A stretch of DNA of 50,451 bases from Candidatus Zixiibacteriota bacterium (GTDB taxonomy: Bacteria > Zixibacteria > MSB-5A5 > GN15 > FEB-12). The translations under genes and the position numbers were made by a program. The DNA lies in NCBI GenBank assembly GCA_028715215.1, contig JAQUSF010000009.1, positions 1 to 50,451 on the forward strand, written 5' to 3'. The notes under the pieces were generated by a model. That model did no database searches. It was not told where the DNA came from and saw only the letters and a program-made list of their open reading frames with translations. Position 1 is the stretch's first letter; each line of letters starts with the position of its first letter. Of this stretch, positions 1 through 8,120 are shown piece by piece.

Positions 1-111
1 CTGCTGGTCCTGCTGCTGCTGGTCTTGTTCCTGCTGCTGTTGTTGTTGATCCTGCTGCTGTTGGTCCTGCTGCTGATCCTGCTGTTGTTGCTGTTGTTGC
101 TGCTGTTGTTG
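1..111 (-). repeat. CAG/CAA glutamine-codon tract
   Basis: On the minus strand these 37 codons are almost all CAG or CAA, broken only by a few GAC/GAT and one GAA codon. They encode a Gln-rich, Asp-dotted tail of the TPR protein. The two Gln codons are mixed, so this is an imperfect trinucleotide repeat and not a pure microsatellite. The tract runs off the window edge. Confidence 0.85.
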
Positions 112-555
112 AGGTTTAGTCTGCTCCTTAAGCATCCTGCGGGCCAGTTCCAGATTGAACTTGGCTTCCATATCATCGGGATTGAGATTAAGAGCGTTTT
201 CATAACTTTTTATGGCGTTCATATAATCGCCCATTCGATAATAAGTATTCCCCAGATTATAATGAGCTTTGGCTTCCAGGTCAATATCAGTGGTATTTAA
301 AGCCCGGGTGTATTTCTCAACGGTTTCCTCATAAGCACCCTGTTGAAAAAGAGCCCCGGCGATATTGTAATCGAGTTCCGCCGATTCAGGAATATCCGCT
401 TCGGCGATATGATACTGCTCCAGGGCGGTCTTATAATCTTTATTATTAAAAGCCTCGTTACCCTTCCTGACCGCATCGATATAATCGTCAGCCTGTGCGG
501 TCAGACCGGTAAAAAATAAAACCAGCATTAAAATACGGATTAAAATGTTTTTCAT
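1..555 (-). CDS. TPR protein, BatC-like (3' end beyond window)
   Basis: The reading frame starts at an ATG whose first bases overlap the stop of the upstream vWA gene (ATGA) and stays open to base 1, so only the first 185 codons are seen. It has an N-terminal signal peptide (about residues 1-20, ending TAQA), then three to four tetratricopeptide units at about residues 25-140, including a clear HYNLGNTYYRMGDYMNAI repeat. A glutamine-rich tract with scattered Asp and Glu follows. This domain order is that of BatC-type proteins, periplasmic TPR partners of the BatA/BatB vWA proteins. It is the last visible gene of the Bat/MoxR operon. The role is inferred from context and fold; the missing C-terminus leaves the full length unknown. 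Confidence 0.85.
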   Translation of the reverse strand, partial: MKNILIRILMLVLFFTGLTAQADDYIDAVRKGNEAFNNKDYKTALEQYHIAEADIPESAELDYNIAGALFQQGAYEETVEKYTRALNTTDIDLEAKAHYNLGNTYYRMGDYMNAIKSYENALNLNPDDMEAKFNLELARRMLKEQTKPQQQQQQQQQQQDQQQDQQQQDQQQQQQEQDQQQQDQQ

Positions 556-1571
556 AGTTTTATCTCCCGGTGTTTTCGTTTTCTTTCCGGAACGAAAAAT
601 TCACCAATAATCAGAACCAGCGCCACCAGTAGCGGCCACTGATACCGGTCATCATACCTGGTGACCAGGGTACCTTCGAGTTCCTTTTTTTCAATCCTGG
701 AAATTTCTTCGAATATCCGGTCCAGTTCCATCTCTCCCGCGGTTGCATGATAGTACTTGCCGCCGGTGGCGAGGGCGATTTTCTGAAGAGTAAATTCATC
801 GAGTCTGGATACGATAACCTCGCCCTTTTCGTCTTTTTTAAAGCCGACCTGCTGGCCGTTTCGGTCAAGAATCGGGATTGGTTCACCGGCGGTGGAGCCG
901 ATACCAACCGTATATATTTTCACTCCGTCTTTGCGGGCGTTTTCCGCGGTTTCCACCGCCCTGCCCTCATGGTCCTCGCCATCGGTCAGAAGCAGCAGCA
1001 CCTTATGCTTTTTTTCTTTCTGGGCAAAAGATTGTACGGCTTTTTCAATCGCCGACGAAAGCGAAGTCCCCTGAATCGAAACCGATTCGTTGTCCATGAC
1101 CGACAGGAGCATGGCGGCGGCGGAATAATCGAGCGTCAAAGGACACTGCACGAAAGCTTCGCCGGCAAAAGAAATCAGGCCGATCCGGTCGCCCCTGAGC
1201 CGGTCGATAATACTGCGAATCTCCTGTTTAGCTTTTTCCAGACGGTTGGGTTTCATATCCCGCACCAGCATGGAATTGGATACATCCAGCGCCACTATTA
1301 TATCAATCCCTTCCCTTTTAAGCAGTTCCAGATGGGTGCCGAACTGCAGCCGCACCAGGGTTAATACCACAAATACCATCCCCAGAATTACAAGCAAAGC
1401 CCGGGTACGCTGGCGGGCGAATGAAATATAAGGGGCGTTCTTCATCAAAAGAGGTAAATCGCCAAACCGGTTTAATAGTTTCTTCTTACGGCCGATCGCC
1501 CAGAAGATAAAGACCGCCAGTAGAAATACGGCGATTAAGATAAGAAAATTTTCCGGTTCCGAAAAACGCAT
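552..1571 (-). CDS. von Willebrand factor A membrane protein, BatB-like
   Basis: This 339-residue protein has the Bat architecture: two N-terminal membrane helices (about 8-26 and 57-75), a vWA domain from about residue 88 to 280, and a final helix near 312-328. The metal-ion-dependent adhesion site motif DxSxS is intact (D96, S98, S100), and a later TDGEDHEG segment supplies the other metal ligands. The vWA domain should lie in the periplasm and bind partners through a divalent cation. The start is 21 bases after the stop of the related BatA-like gene, and its stop overlaps the start of the TPR gene, so the three are probably co-translated. BatA/BatB pairs have been linked to aerotolerance and stress survival in Bacteroides and Leptospira; the role here is inferred. 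Confidence 0.9.
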   Translation of the reverse strand: MRFSEPENFLILIAVFLLAVFIFWAIGRKKKLLNRFGDLPLLMKNAPYISFARQRTRALLVILGMVFVVLTLVRLQFGTHLELLKREGIDIIVALDVSNSMLVRDMKPNRLEKAKQEIRSIIDRLRGDRIGLISFAGEAFVQCPLTLDYSAAAMLLSVMDNESVSIQGTSLSSAIEKAVQSFAQKEKKHKVLLLLTDGEDHEGRAVETAENARKDGVKIYTVGIGSTAGEPIPILDRNGQQVGFKKDEKGEVIVSRLDEFTLQKIALATGGKYYHATAGEMELDRIFEEISRIEKKELEGTLVTRYDDRYQWPLLVALVLIIGEFFVPERKRKHREIKL

Positions 1572-1592
1572 GCTTACCTCGATTCCCGCAGT

Positions 1593-2639
1593 TTACGGCA
1601 ACTTTTTAAAATAAGTGTTAGCCAGGACTATTTCCAGAACCAGAAACAGCAGCCCGGCATAAACGAAATAATGAAACAATTCGCGATACTGCATATGCGC
1701 CGACACTTTTATTTCCGTCTTTTCCATATTATCGATCAAGGAATAAATTTCCTCCAATTCTTCTCCGGACCGGGCCCGGAAAAATTTCCCCCCGGTGCGT
1801 TCGGCAATCGATTTCAATGTCTCTTCATCTATCTCGGTAGGCCGATACACATAGCGTTTGCCGAATATCGGGTCCATATAGGGGTACATGGCATTTCCGG
1901 GTTTACCGGCACCGATAGTATATATCTTTATATCGAAAGCGGCGGCCAGGTTGGCAGCGGTAAGGGGGTCAATTTCACCGGCATTATTGACGCCATCGGT
2001 AAGCAGGATGATGATTTTTGATTTGGCTTTCGATTCCCTCAAGCGGTTGACGCCGTTGGCAAGGGCCATCCCGATAGCCGTACCGTCTTCAATGATGCCG
2101 AAATCAACCTGGTCGACAAAACTCATAAGCACACCATAATCCACCGTCAGGGGACACTGGGTGAAAGAATAACGGGAAAAAACAACCAGGCCGATACGGT
2201 CGTTAATACGTTTACCGACGAATTTCTTAATTTCCTCCTTCGCCACATATAACCGGTTATGCGGTTTGAAATCCTCGGCCTGCATCGATGAGGATACATC
2301 CAGCGCCAGCATGATATCAACACCTTCGGACGTAACTTCCTTAACTTCGGTGCCCGAACGAGGCCGGGTGAAAGCCAAGACCAGCAGCACGACGGCCAGG
2401 ATGCGCAGGACCGTCAGCAGAAAGCGAAATCTCTGGCGGGCGGTACGCGAGGCTCGGCGGATTATGCGAAGGTCGGAATATTTGACCGTGGCCGACTTGA
2501 AGCGCCTGGCCCGGATATGATAGAAAATCATACCCGCCACCACCAGCGCCCCGCATAAAAATATGACCAGGGCGGGGACAGTAAGGTCAATTACGTCAAA
2601 GAAGTTTACGCTGAATCCGGAAAATTCCAGGTGACTCAT
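1593..2639 (-). CDS. von Willebrand factor A membrane protein, BatA-like
   Basis: The 348-residue product has membrane helices near 20-40 and 72-90, a vWA domain from about 105 to 300 and a C-terminal helix near 325-343. The MIDAS motif is complete (D114, S116, S118), with LTDGVNNAG as the downstream metal-binding loop. It is a clear paralogue of the next gene, as expected for a BatA/BatB pair that may form mixed assemblies in the inner membrane. The ATG overlaps the stop of the upstream BatD-like gene by four bases, indicating translational coupling. No sign of decay is visible. Confidence in the family is high; the substrate or client of the complex cannot be read from sequence. Confidence 0.9.
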   Translation of the reverse strand: MSHLEFSGFSVNFFDVIDLTVPALVIFLCGALVVAGMIFYHIRARRFKSATVKYSDLRIIRRASRTARQRFRFLLTVLRILAVVLLVLAFTRPRSGTEVKEVTSEGVDIMLALDVSSSMQAEDFKPHNRLYVAKEEIKKFVGKRINDRIGLVVFSRYSFTQCPLTVDYGVLMSFVDQVDFGIIEDGTAIGMALANGVNRLRESKAKSKIIILLTDGVNNAGEIDPLTAANLAAAFDIKIYTIGAGKPGNAMYPYMDPIFGKRYVYRPTEIDEETLKSIAERTGGKFFRARSGEELEEIYSLIDNMEKTEIKVSAHMQYRELFHYFVYAGLLFLVLEIVLANTYFKKLP

Positions 2640-3670
2640 GGCGCCACCTCAGAAGCTATGTCTGTCTTCTTATTACCCGGCCCATTAACATGCATATCGA
2701 CCCGGGTATGGCGTTCCTGTTCGCTTCTTATGGTTTCGACCAAATCATGAACCAGCTGCAAATCGCTTTCGGCCCGAGCGCTTTCCGGAATTAATTTGGC
2801 GAATTTGACCAGGTCGGCATAGCGCAGCAATTTTCCGGAATCATCGTAAGTATTTCCGGGAAGGACTATTTTCTCGAAACGGGTCAGGAATTCTTCGGTC
2901 GTCATTTCCATAACATCGACCAGATACACCCGTCCCAGAAAATCACGAAATATTTCCGTTAATTCGAAGTAAAAATCCTTGTAGCGGTTTTCGCCGGGAT
3001 AATTCTTTTCCTTGAGGACAGCCAGTTTTTCAAAAGCAATTTCCCAGGGCGGCCGCATATCGACCGGTGCTTCTTTCTGTTTGCGCCGACGAACCAGCCA
3101 CCATACCAGCACCGTCCCGGCCAGCAACACGACCACAGCCATGGCCCCCCATATATAATAACGGGTATAATCGCGCTTAAACTCATACTGGGGCTTCAGG
3201 GGGTGAATATCGACCGAATCCCCGGCATTCTCGAGCATCGAAAGAACCTTAATCGGCACCGGTTCGGCCAGCAGGGCTTTTTTAGTGCTGTCCGGCATGA
3301 CAAAAATCACCGGAATCGGCGGTATCACATAATCACCGGTGGTAAAAGTGCTCAACTTAAAAACGGTTTCGCTGCGCAGGCGGCCATCAGGGAGTTTTGT
3401 TTCGATATCCGGCTGATAATCCTTCACGTCGAAAGCCCCGAGATTGGCACCCAGGGGCGGGGGAATCATCTCGATGGTCGAGTCACGGGTGATGGTAATC
3501 CGGTAAGAAATCAGGTCGCCGATATAAATCTCGGCCCTGTCCACCGAAGTCTCAATTTCTATCCCGGCAATGGAAGCGACCGTATCGACCTCTTCCTGTG
3601 CCCGGATCGATCCCGGCAGGCAAAAAAGCATAAGCACCAGACCGGATATTATAAAAAGTCCCGATTTCAT
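2636..3670 (-). CDS. BatD/DUF4381-like membrane protein (long form)
   Basis: The protein has 344 residues. A signal peptide (about 1-24) is followed by an immunoglobulin-like BatD-type region (about 35-160, with EIYIGDLISYRITI), a transmembrane helix near 172-192 and a cytoplasmic helical domain (about 205-320) that starts PPWEIAFEKLAVLKEK and resembles DUF4381. BatD proteins usually carry several N-terminal beta domains; here there seems to be one, and a second, shorter BatD-like gene lies at the head of the operon (6516-7379). It is translationally coupled to the BatA-like gene. The product probably presents a periplasmic beta domain next to the vWA proteins. Function is inferred from operon context. 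Confidence 0.75.
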   Translation of the reverse strand: MKSGLFIISGLVLMLFCLPGSIRAQEEVDTVASIAGIEIETSVDRAEIYIGDLISYRITITRDSTIEMIPPPLGANLGAFDVKDYQPDIETKLPDGRLRSETVFKLSTFTTGDYVIPPIPVIFVMPDSTKKALLAEPVPIKVLSMLENAGDSVDIHPLKPQYEFKRDYTRYYIWGAMAVVVLLAGTVLVWWLVRRRKQKEAPVDMRPPWEIAFEKLAVLKEKNYPGENRYKDFYFELTEIFRDFLGRVYLVDVMEMTTEEFLTRFEKIVLPGNTYDDSGKLLRYADLVKFAKLIPESARAESDLQLVHDLVETIRSEQERHTRVDMHVNGPGNKKTDIASEVAP

Positions 3671-3691
3671 ACCGTTCGATTCACCTGCACT

Positions 3692-4618
3692 TTACTTGAT
3701 ATTGTGATCCAGAAACTCCACCTGTTCCATCTGAGCCAGCCTGGCGATATAGTTACTGTAGGCGGCGTTAGCCTTGTCGGACTGATAATCGAGGAAAACC
3801 TGCGCTTTAACCGAATCGTAAGGAGCCTTATTGTAACGATTGTCCTTATGAGCGAGATAAAAATTGCGCACGTCCATGGTATCAATCTTCACTTCGGGCA
3901 TGACTTTCTCCAGAACGAACTTTTCCACCAGCAGTTGTTTTAGAATCAAATCTTTCTTCTTGATGATTTCCGGGTCGCGGTCAAAACCTTCCCTTACGGC
4001 GGCATGATACAAAAGCTCAACTCCCACATACTGCCGGATAAAATTTATTTTGGCTTCGCGGCTCATAAACTGTTTCTGGATATCCGGGGGAAGGTTCTGC
4101 AGCTGTTGTTCAATCTGCGAACGCCAGACGGGTACCCCGCCGATACGGGCTACTTCGACATCGTTTTTATCCGCCGGTTGCGTCTGGATGTCGGTAACGG
4201 CACCCATTTCCCGTTTGGCGTCCAGATAGTGTCCCAGTTTTTCCAGTGAAGCCACCAGGTTGCGCGAGGCTTCATCCATAAAAGACCCTTCCGGGTCGAA
4301 ATCGCGCGCCCGGAGATAATAAGCTGCGGCTTTTTCGAAATCCTTCAAATCCTCGAAATAAATCTTACCGATCAGGTAATTGATATTGCCGCGTTGCCGG
4401 TCATCGAGCGCCTCCAGCGACAGGATGGCTTTGTATTCCTCGACGGCTTCGTTATAAAGTTTGTTGTCACGAAGTTCACCGGCCATTTTCTTATTTCGTT
4501 CGATAACGGTATCGTAATCGGTTTTCCGGCAGCCGTCCGTAAAAAACACCAGTGCCAGGATTGTCGCTGTCAGGCCGACTGTCCTGCTTGTAAACTTTAA
4601 AAACATTTTATCCCTCAA
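3692..4618 (-). CDS. TPR plus SurA-N-like predicted lipoprotein without a PPIase domain
   Basis: The 308-residue product begins with a hydrophobic segment ending TDGC, a poor but possible lipobox (Cys at about 30). Residues 38-140 form TPR-like helices, and residues 150-235 resemble the SurA N-terminal chaperone domain (VARIGGVPVWRSQIEQQL, then IRQYVGVELLYHAAVREGFD). The parvulin prolyl-isomerase domain that normally follows is absent, as only about 60 residues remain. The gene sits inside the Bat/MoxR operon: its ATG overlaps the DUF58 stop by four bases. A periplasmic chaperone or scaffold role is an inference. A second possible start lies at Met5. Confidence 0.7.
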   Translation of the reverse strand: MRDKMFLKFTSRTVGLTATILALVFFTDGCRKTDYDTVIERNKKMAGELRDNKLYNEAVEEYKAILSLEALDDRQRGNINYLIGKIYFEDLKDFEKAAAYYLRARDFDPEGSFMDEASRNLVASLEKLGHYLDAKREMGAVTDIQTQPADKNDVEVARIGGVPVWRSQIEQQLQNLPPDIQKQFMSREAKINFIRQYVGVELLYHAAVREGFDRDPEIIKKKDLILKQLLVEKFVLEKVMPEVKIDTMDVRNFYLAHKDNRYNKAPYDSVKAQVFLDYQSDKANAAYSNYIARLAQMEQVEFLDHNIK

Positions 4619-5490
4619 TGTCTTTTCTCTCGCATTCTGAAAAAGTTTATGAGCGGCACGATATACGACTGGTCGGTGCGGATATTGACAAAATCCACGT
4701 TGATCAGCTGGAAGCCTTTTTTCAAAGTAACGTTGTCTTCTTCCGCCCGGGCGGCAAATTCCCGGCGAAACTCACGGGAGGCAGTATCTATTATGAGCAC
4801 TTCCCCCGTCTCGGCGTCTTCAAGCTCGATCATGCCGACATCATCGAAACTCGTTTCCCTCGGGTCGGTAATCTTGACGCTTATGATATCATGCTTGTTA
4901 TTGGCTATCTGGAGCGGCTTGTAAAAACTCTCCGAAAGAAAATCGGAAATCAAAAAGACGACCGACTTCCGTTTTATCACATGGCTGAAATACTCCAGCG
5001 CCCCGGAAATATCCGTTCCCACTCCCTCCGGCTGGAAATACAGGATTTCGCGAATCAGGCGAAGGACATGACCGCGTCCTTTTTTGGGCGGGATGAATTT
5101 TTCAATCCGGTCAGTGAAGATAATCATGCCGACCTTATCGTTGTTCTTGATGGCCGAGAAAGCCAGCACCGCGCACAGTTCGGCGGCCATATCACTTTTA
5201 AAACGTTCCCGGGTACCGAATTTACCCGATGACGAGGCATCCACGAGGAGCACTACCGACAGCTCCCGTTCCTCCCGGAATTTCTTCACGTGCGGGTAAC
5301 CTGTCCGGGCGGTGACATTCCAGTCAATCAGACGAATGTCATCACCTGCCTGGTACTGGCGCACTTCCTCAAACTCCATCCCCTGTCCCTTGAAGGTGGA
5401 ATGGTACTCGCCCGAGAAAAGGTCGTTGACCAGGCGCTTGGTGCGGATTTCTATCCGCCGTATCTTTTTGAATATTTCTTTCGGTATCAT
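4615..5490 (-). CDS. DUF58 protein
   Basis: The 291-residue protein shows the DUF58 signature near residues 50-75 (DDIRLIDWNVTARTG, then KKFREERE) followed by a vWA-like fold with a D-A-S-S-S loop (VVLLVDASSSGKFG). No transmembrane helix is evident, so it should be cytoplasmic. DUF58 genes almost always follow moxR genes, as here (10-base gap), and the encoded proteins are thought to be MoxR AAA+ partners or clients. The stop overlaps the start of the SurA-N lipoprotein. The identification is firm; the biochemical role is not established in general. Confidence 0.92.
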   Translation of the reverse strand: MIPKEIFKKIRRIEIRTKRLVNDLFSGEYHSTFKGQGMEFEEVRQYQAGDDIRLIDWNVTARTGYPHVKKFREERELSVVLLVDASSSGKFGTRERFKSDMAAELCAVLAFSAIKNNDKVGMIIFTDRIEKFIPPKKGRGHVLRLIREILYFQPEGVGTDISGALEYFSHVIKRKSVVFLISDFLSESFYKPLQIANNKHDIISVKITDPRETSFDDVGMIELEDAETGEVLIIDTASREFRREFAARAEEDNVTLKKGFQLINVDFVNIRTDQSYIVPLINFFRMREKRH

Positions 5491-5500
5491 TTAAAAAAAA

Positions 5501-6490
<990 letters not shown>

Positions 6491-6515
6491 CTGTCCTCCA
6501 ATTTATAATTATACT

Positions 6516-7379
6516 CTACAAACTTTCAAAAAAAGTACGAATTTCAGCTTCCAGGCGGATGGTCTCACCCGGTGCCGGAGCCTGAGGAGTGAATTTTTCT
6601 TTTTCCGCCCGCAACAGCCAGCCGGAGATTTTTTCTTTCAAAGCACTGTTCATATTGACAGTGTCAAGCTCCGTCACGATAGCCTCCGAAGATAAACCCG
6701 TTACCTCGAGATTATATACTTTCTCAAGGTACTCCAGGAGCATTTTATAAAAGCCGGTCTGGAACCGTTTCAGGTCACTACCGACATCGAGCTTGAGTTT
6801 CGCCAGTTTTTCAAGAAACTGCTGGTTGGGTGTTAATACCGGTTTGCGGTTTCTACTCCTTTTTGACCGGATAAAAATAATTACCGAAATTACTGCCGCA
6901 ACTACCACCACAGAAATAATGATAATTACAATGGTGGTAACCGGCAGATGGTATTCCTCCGCCATCGGTACCGGGTCGAGAATTATTACACTTATCGGTT
7001 CACTTATTATCTCACCGGGTATACTGTCAGGCCAAATGACATAGCTGATAATGACCGGTTTAATTTGACCCATTCCGGCGGCCTCAGGTTTCAACGTATA
7101 CCGGTAAACCTTGGTGGTGATTTCGGAGAGCCCATGGCCGGTGGAACTGATGGTGGAAGAAAATTTCTGAATTTTCATCCGGTCAACTTCGGGCTGAAGT
7201 GGCCGCGTAAAATGATAAGCCGATTGGGGACCGTTCCAGGACAGGCTTAATTCAAAAGTGACCGTTTCCTCGAAGGGAGTTTCGGTTTTATCAACGGCTT
7301 GAGACAGGCTGATACCTTCGGCAAACACCGGGCTTACTGATAACATTAATATAAGGAAACAAAACAGACTCTTTAACAT
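6516..7379 (-). CDS. BatD-like membrane protein (short form)
   Basis: The 287-residue product has a signal peptide (about 1-20, SPVFA), a single Ig-like beta region (about 25-135, with ETPFEETVTFELSLSW), a very hydrophobic transmembrane helix at about 147-170 followed by a basic RSKRSRNRK stretch, and a cytoplasmic helical domain of about 100 residues. Architecture and C-terminal pattern match the longer BatD-like protein at 2636-3670, so the operon carries two compact BatD-type proteins at either end of its moxR-DUF58 core. It is the first gene of the operon; a TTGACA box overlapped by a dyad lies about 80 bases upstream. Confidence 0.7.
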   Translation of the reverse strand: MLKSLFCFLILMLSVSPVFAEGISLSQAVDKTETPFEETVTFELSLSWNGPQSAYHFTRPLQPEVDRMKIQKFSSTISSTGHGLSEITTKVYRYTLKPEAAGMGQIKPVIISYVIWPDSIPGEIISEPISVIILDPVPMAEEYHLPVTTIVIIIISVVVVAAVISVIIFIRSKRSRNRKPVLTPNQQFLEKLAKLKLDVGSDLKRFQTGFYKMLLEYLEKVYNLEVTGLSSEAIVTELDTVNMNSALKEKISGWLLRAEKEKFTPQAPAPGETIRLEAEIRTFFESL

Positions 7380-7431
7380 AATGTCATCGAATGCTCCCCA
7401 AAAACAGGTTTTCCAAGTTGATATTCAAACG

Positions 7432-7490
7432 CCATAAGGTAAAAGTCCAAAAACTTTTGTCAAGTTTAAGTTATTACCGCACTTAAACTT
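7432..7490 (-). promoter_or_regulatory. candidate Bat-operon promoter with overlapping dyad
   Basis: On the minus strand a perfect TTGACA (7463-7458) lies about 80 bases before the BatD-like ATG. An exact 9-bp inverted repeat, AAGTTTAAG at 7462-7470 and CTTAAACTT at 7482-7490, overlaps the edge of this box. No strong TATAAT follows; CCTTAT at 18-bp spacing is the best. The dyad could be an operator. Promoter rules for this lineage are unknown, so confidence is low. Confidence 0.35.
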
Positions 7491-8064
7491 TATGACGTAT
7501 TATACTGTTTTGCGGATTTTAGGTTTCAAAATTTTTTTTAACAGTTATTTATAAACTTTTCTGACAGGATATAAGTCATTATGCATCGGCAGATACCCAG
7601 GTAAGACCCGGGTGAACGGTTAGTTGACCGACACCTCTATTAACATTAATTTTATAGCATCATTTCCTCCAGGAATGACACGATTATAAAGAATGAATTA
7701 GTTAAATAAAGAAAAAAAGTGAACCCCGAACTTATTTGTTTAAAATTGATAACAATAACTATGTTAACAAAACGGTAGTAGTAAACAGGAATTTGAAATT
7801 ATGTCATGTTATTCACTTCCAGCCAACAGAATATGGCAGAATTGGAGCGCTCACCCATAAACAAATTTGCATTTCCCGACGGACTGGCGTTGCCCCAGCA
7901 TCATATTGCACCCCAACGAGTTGTAATATCAGTGAAGTTCCATCTTTAGTTCCTTAAACAAAGTAAACCATATTCTGATTGCCATCGGTATTCTGGATAC
8001 TTACCGAATTTGCAGAAATAAATTGACACTGCCAGCAAAACAGCATTACCTTGAAACTCAATGT

Positions 8065-8080
8065 GGGGTATGTTTACCCC
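8065..8080 (+). promoter_or_regulatory. leader hairpin before the OPT gene
   Basis: GGGGTA and TACCCC form a perfect 6-bp stem with a TGTT loop, 26 bases upstream of the AAGGAG ribosome site (8106-8111). It lacks a following T-run, so it is not a classical terminator. It may stabilise the transcript or influence initiation; it could also be a DNA operator. Confidence 0.4.
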
Positions 8081-8120
8081 GTTTGCAAGATATCGCCTAA
8101 TCCATAAGGAGACTACTTCT

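Larger units (their letters stand above)
7380..8120. other. 740-bp divergent intergenic region
   Basis: This gap separates the leftward Bat operon from the rightward OPT gene. It is AT-rich and no convincing coding region was found; the short frames lack ribosome sites and recognisable protein patterns. It contains a minus-strand TTGACA box with an overlapping 9-bp dyad (7458-7490), a hairpin-rich stretch around 7595-7645 (imperfect CCCAGG/CCCGGG and CGGT/ACCG pairs), and a perfect hairpin in the OPT leader (8065-8080). A plus-strand TTGACA near 8023 could belong to the OPT promoter, but no good -10 box follows it. Confidence 0.7.

Noticed and set aside
25-300. Plus-strand Leu-rich open frame
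   Set aside because: It is the complement of the CAG/CAA glutamine tract and TPR region of the real minus-strand gene; it has no ribosome site and its composition is an artefact of the repeat.
7560-7660. Possible c-di-GMP riboswitch or other known riboswitch
   Set aside because: There are short hairpins, but the conserved core positions of the GEMM class or other families known to me were not seen.
7736-7957. Plus-strand 73-codon frame in the intergenic region
   Set aside because: No ribosome site, no recognisable protein pattern and low-complexity start; probably chance.
8061-8120. Upstream extension of the OPT frame
   Set aside because: The 20 extra codons run through the leader hairpin and lack a ribosome site; AAGGAG precedes the ATG at 8121.
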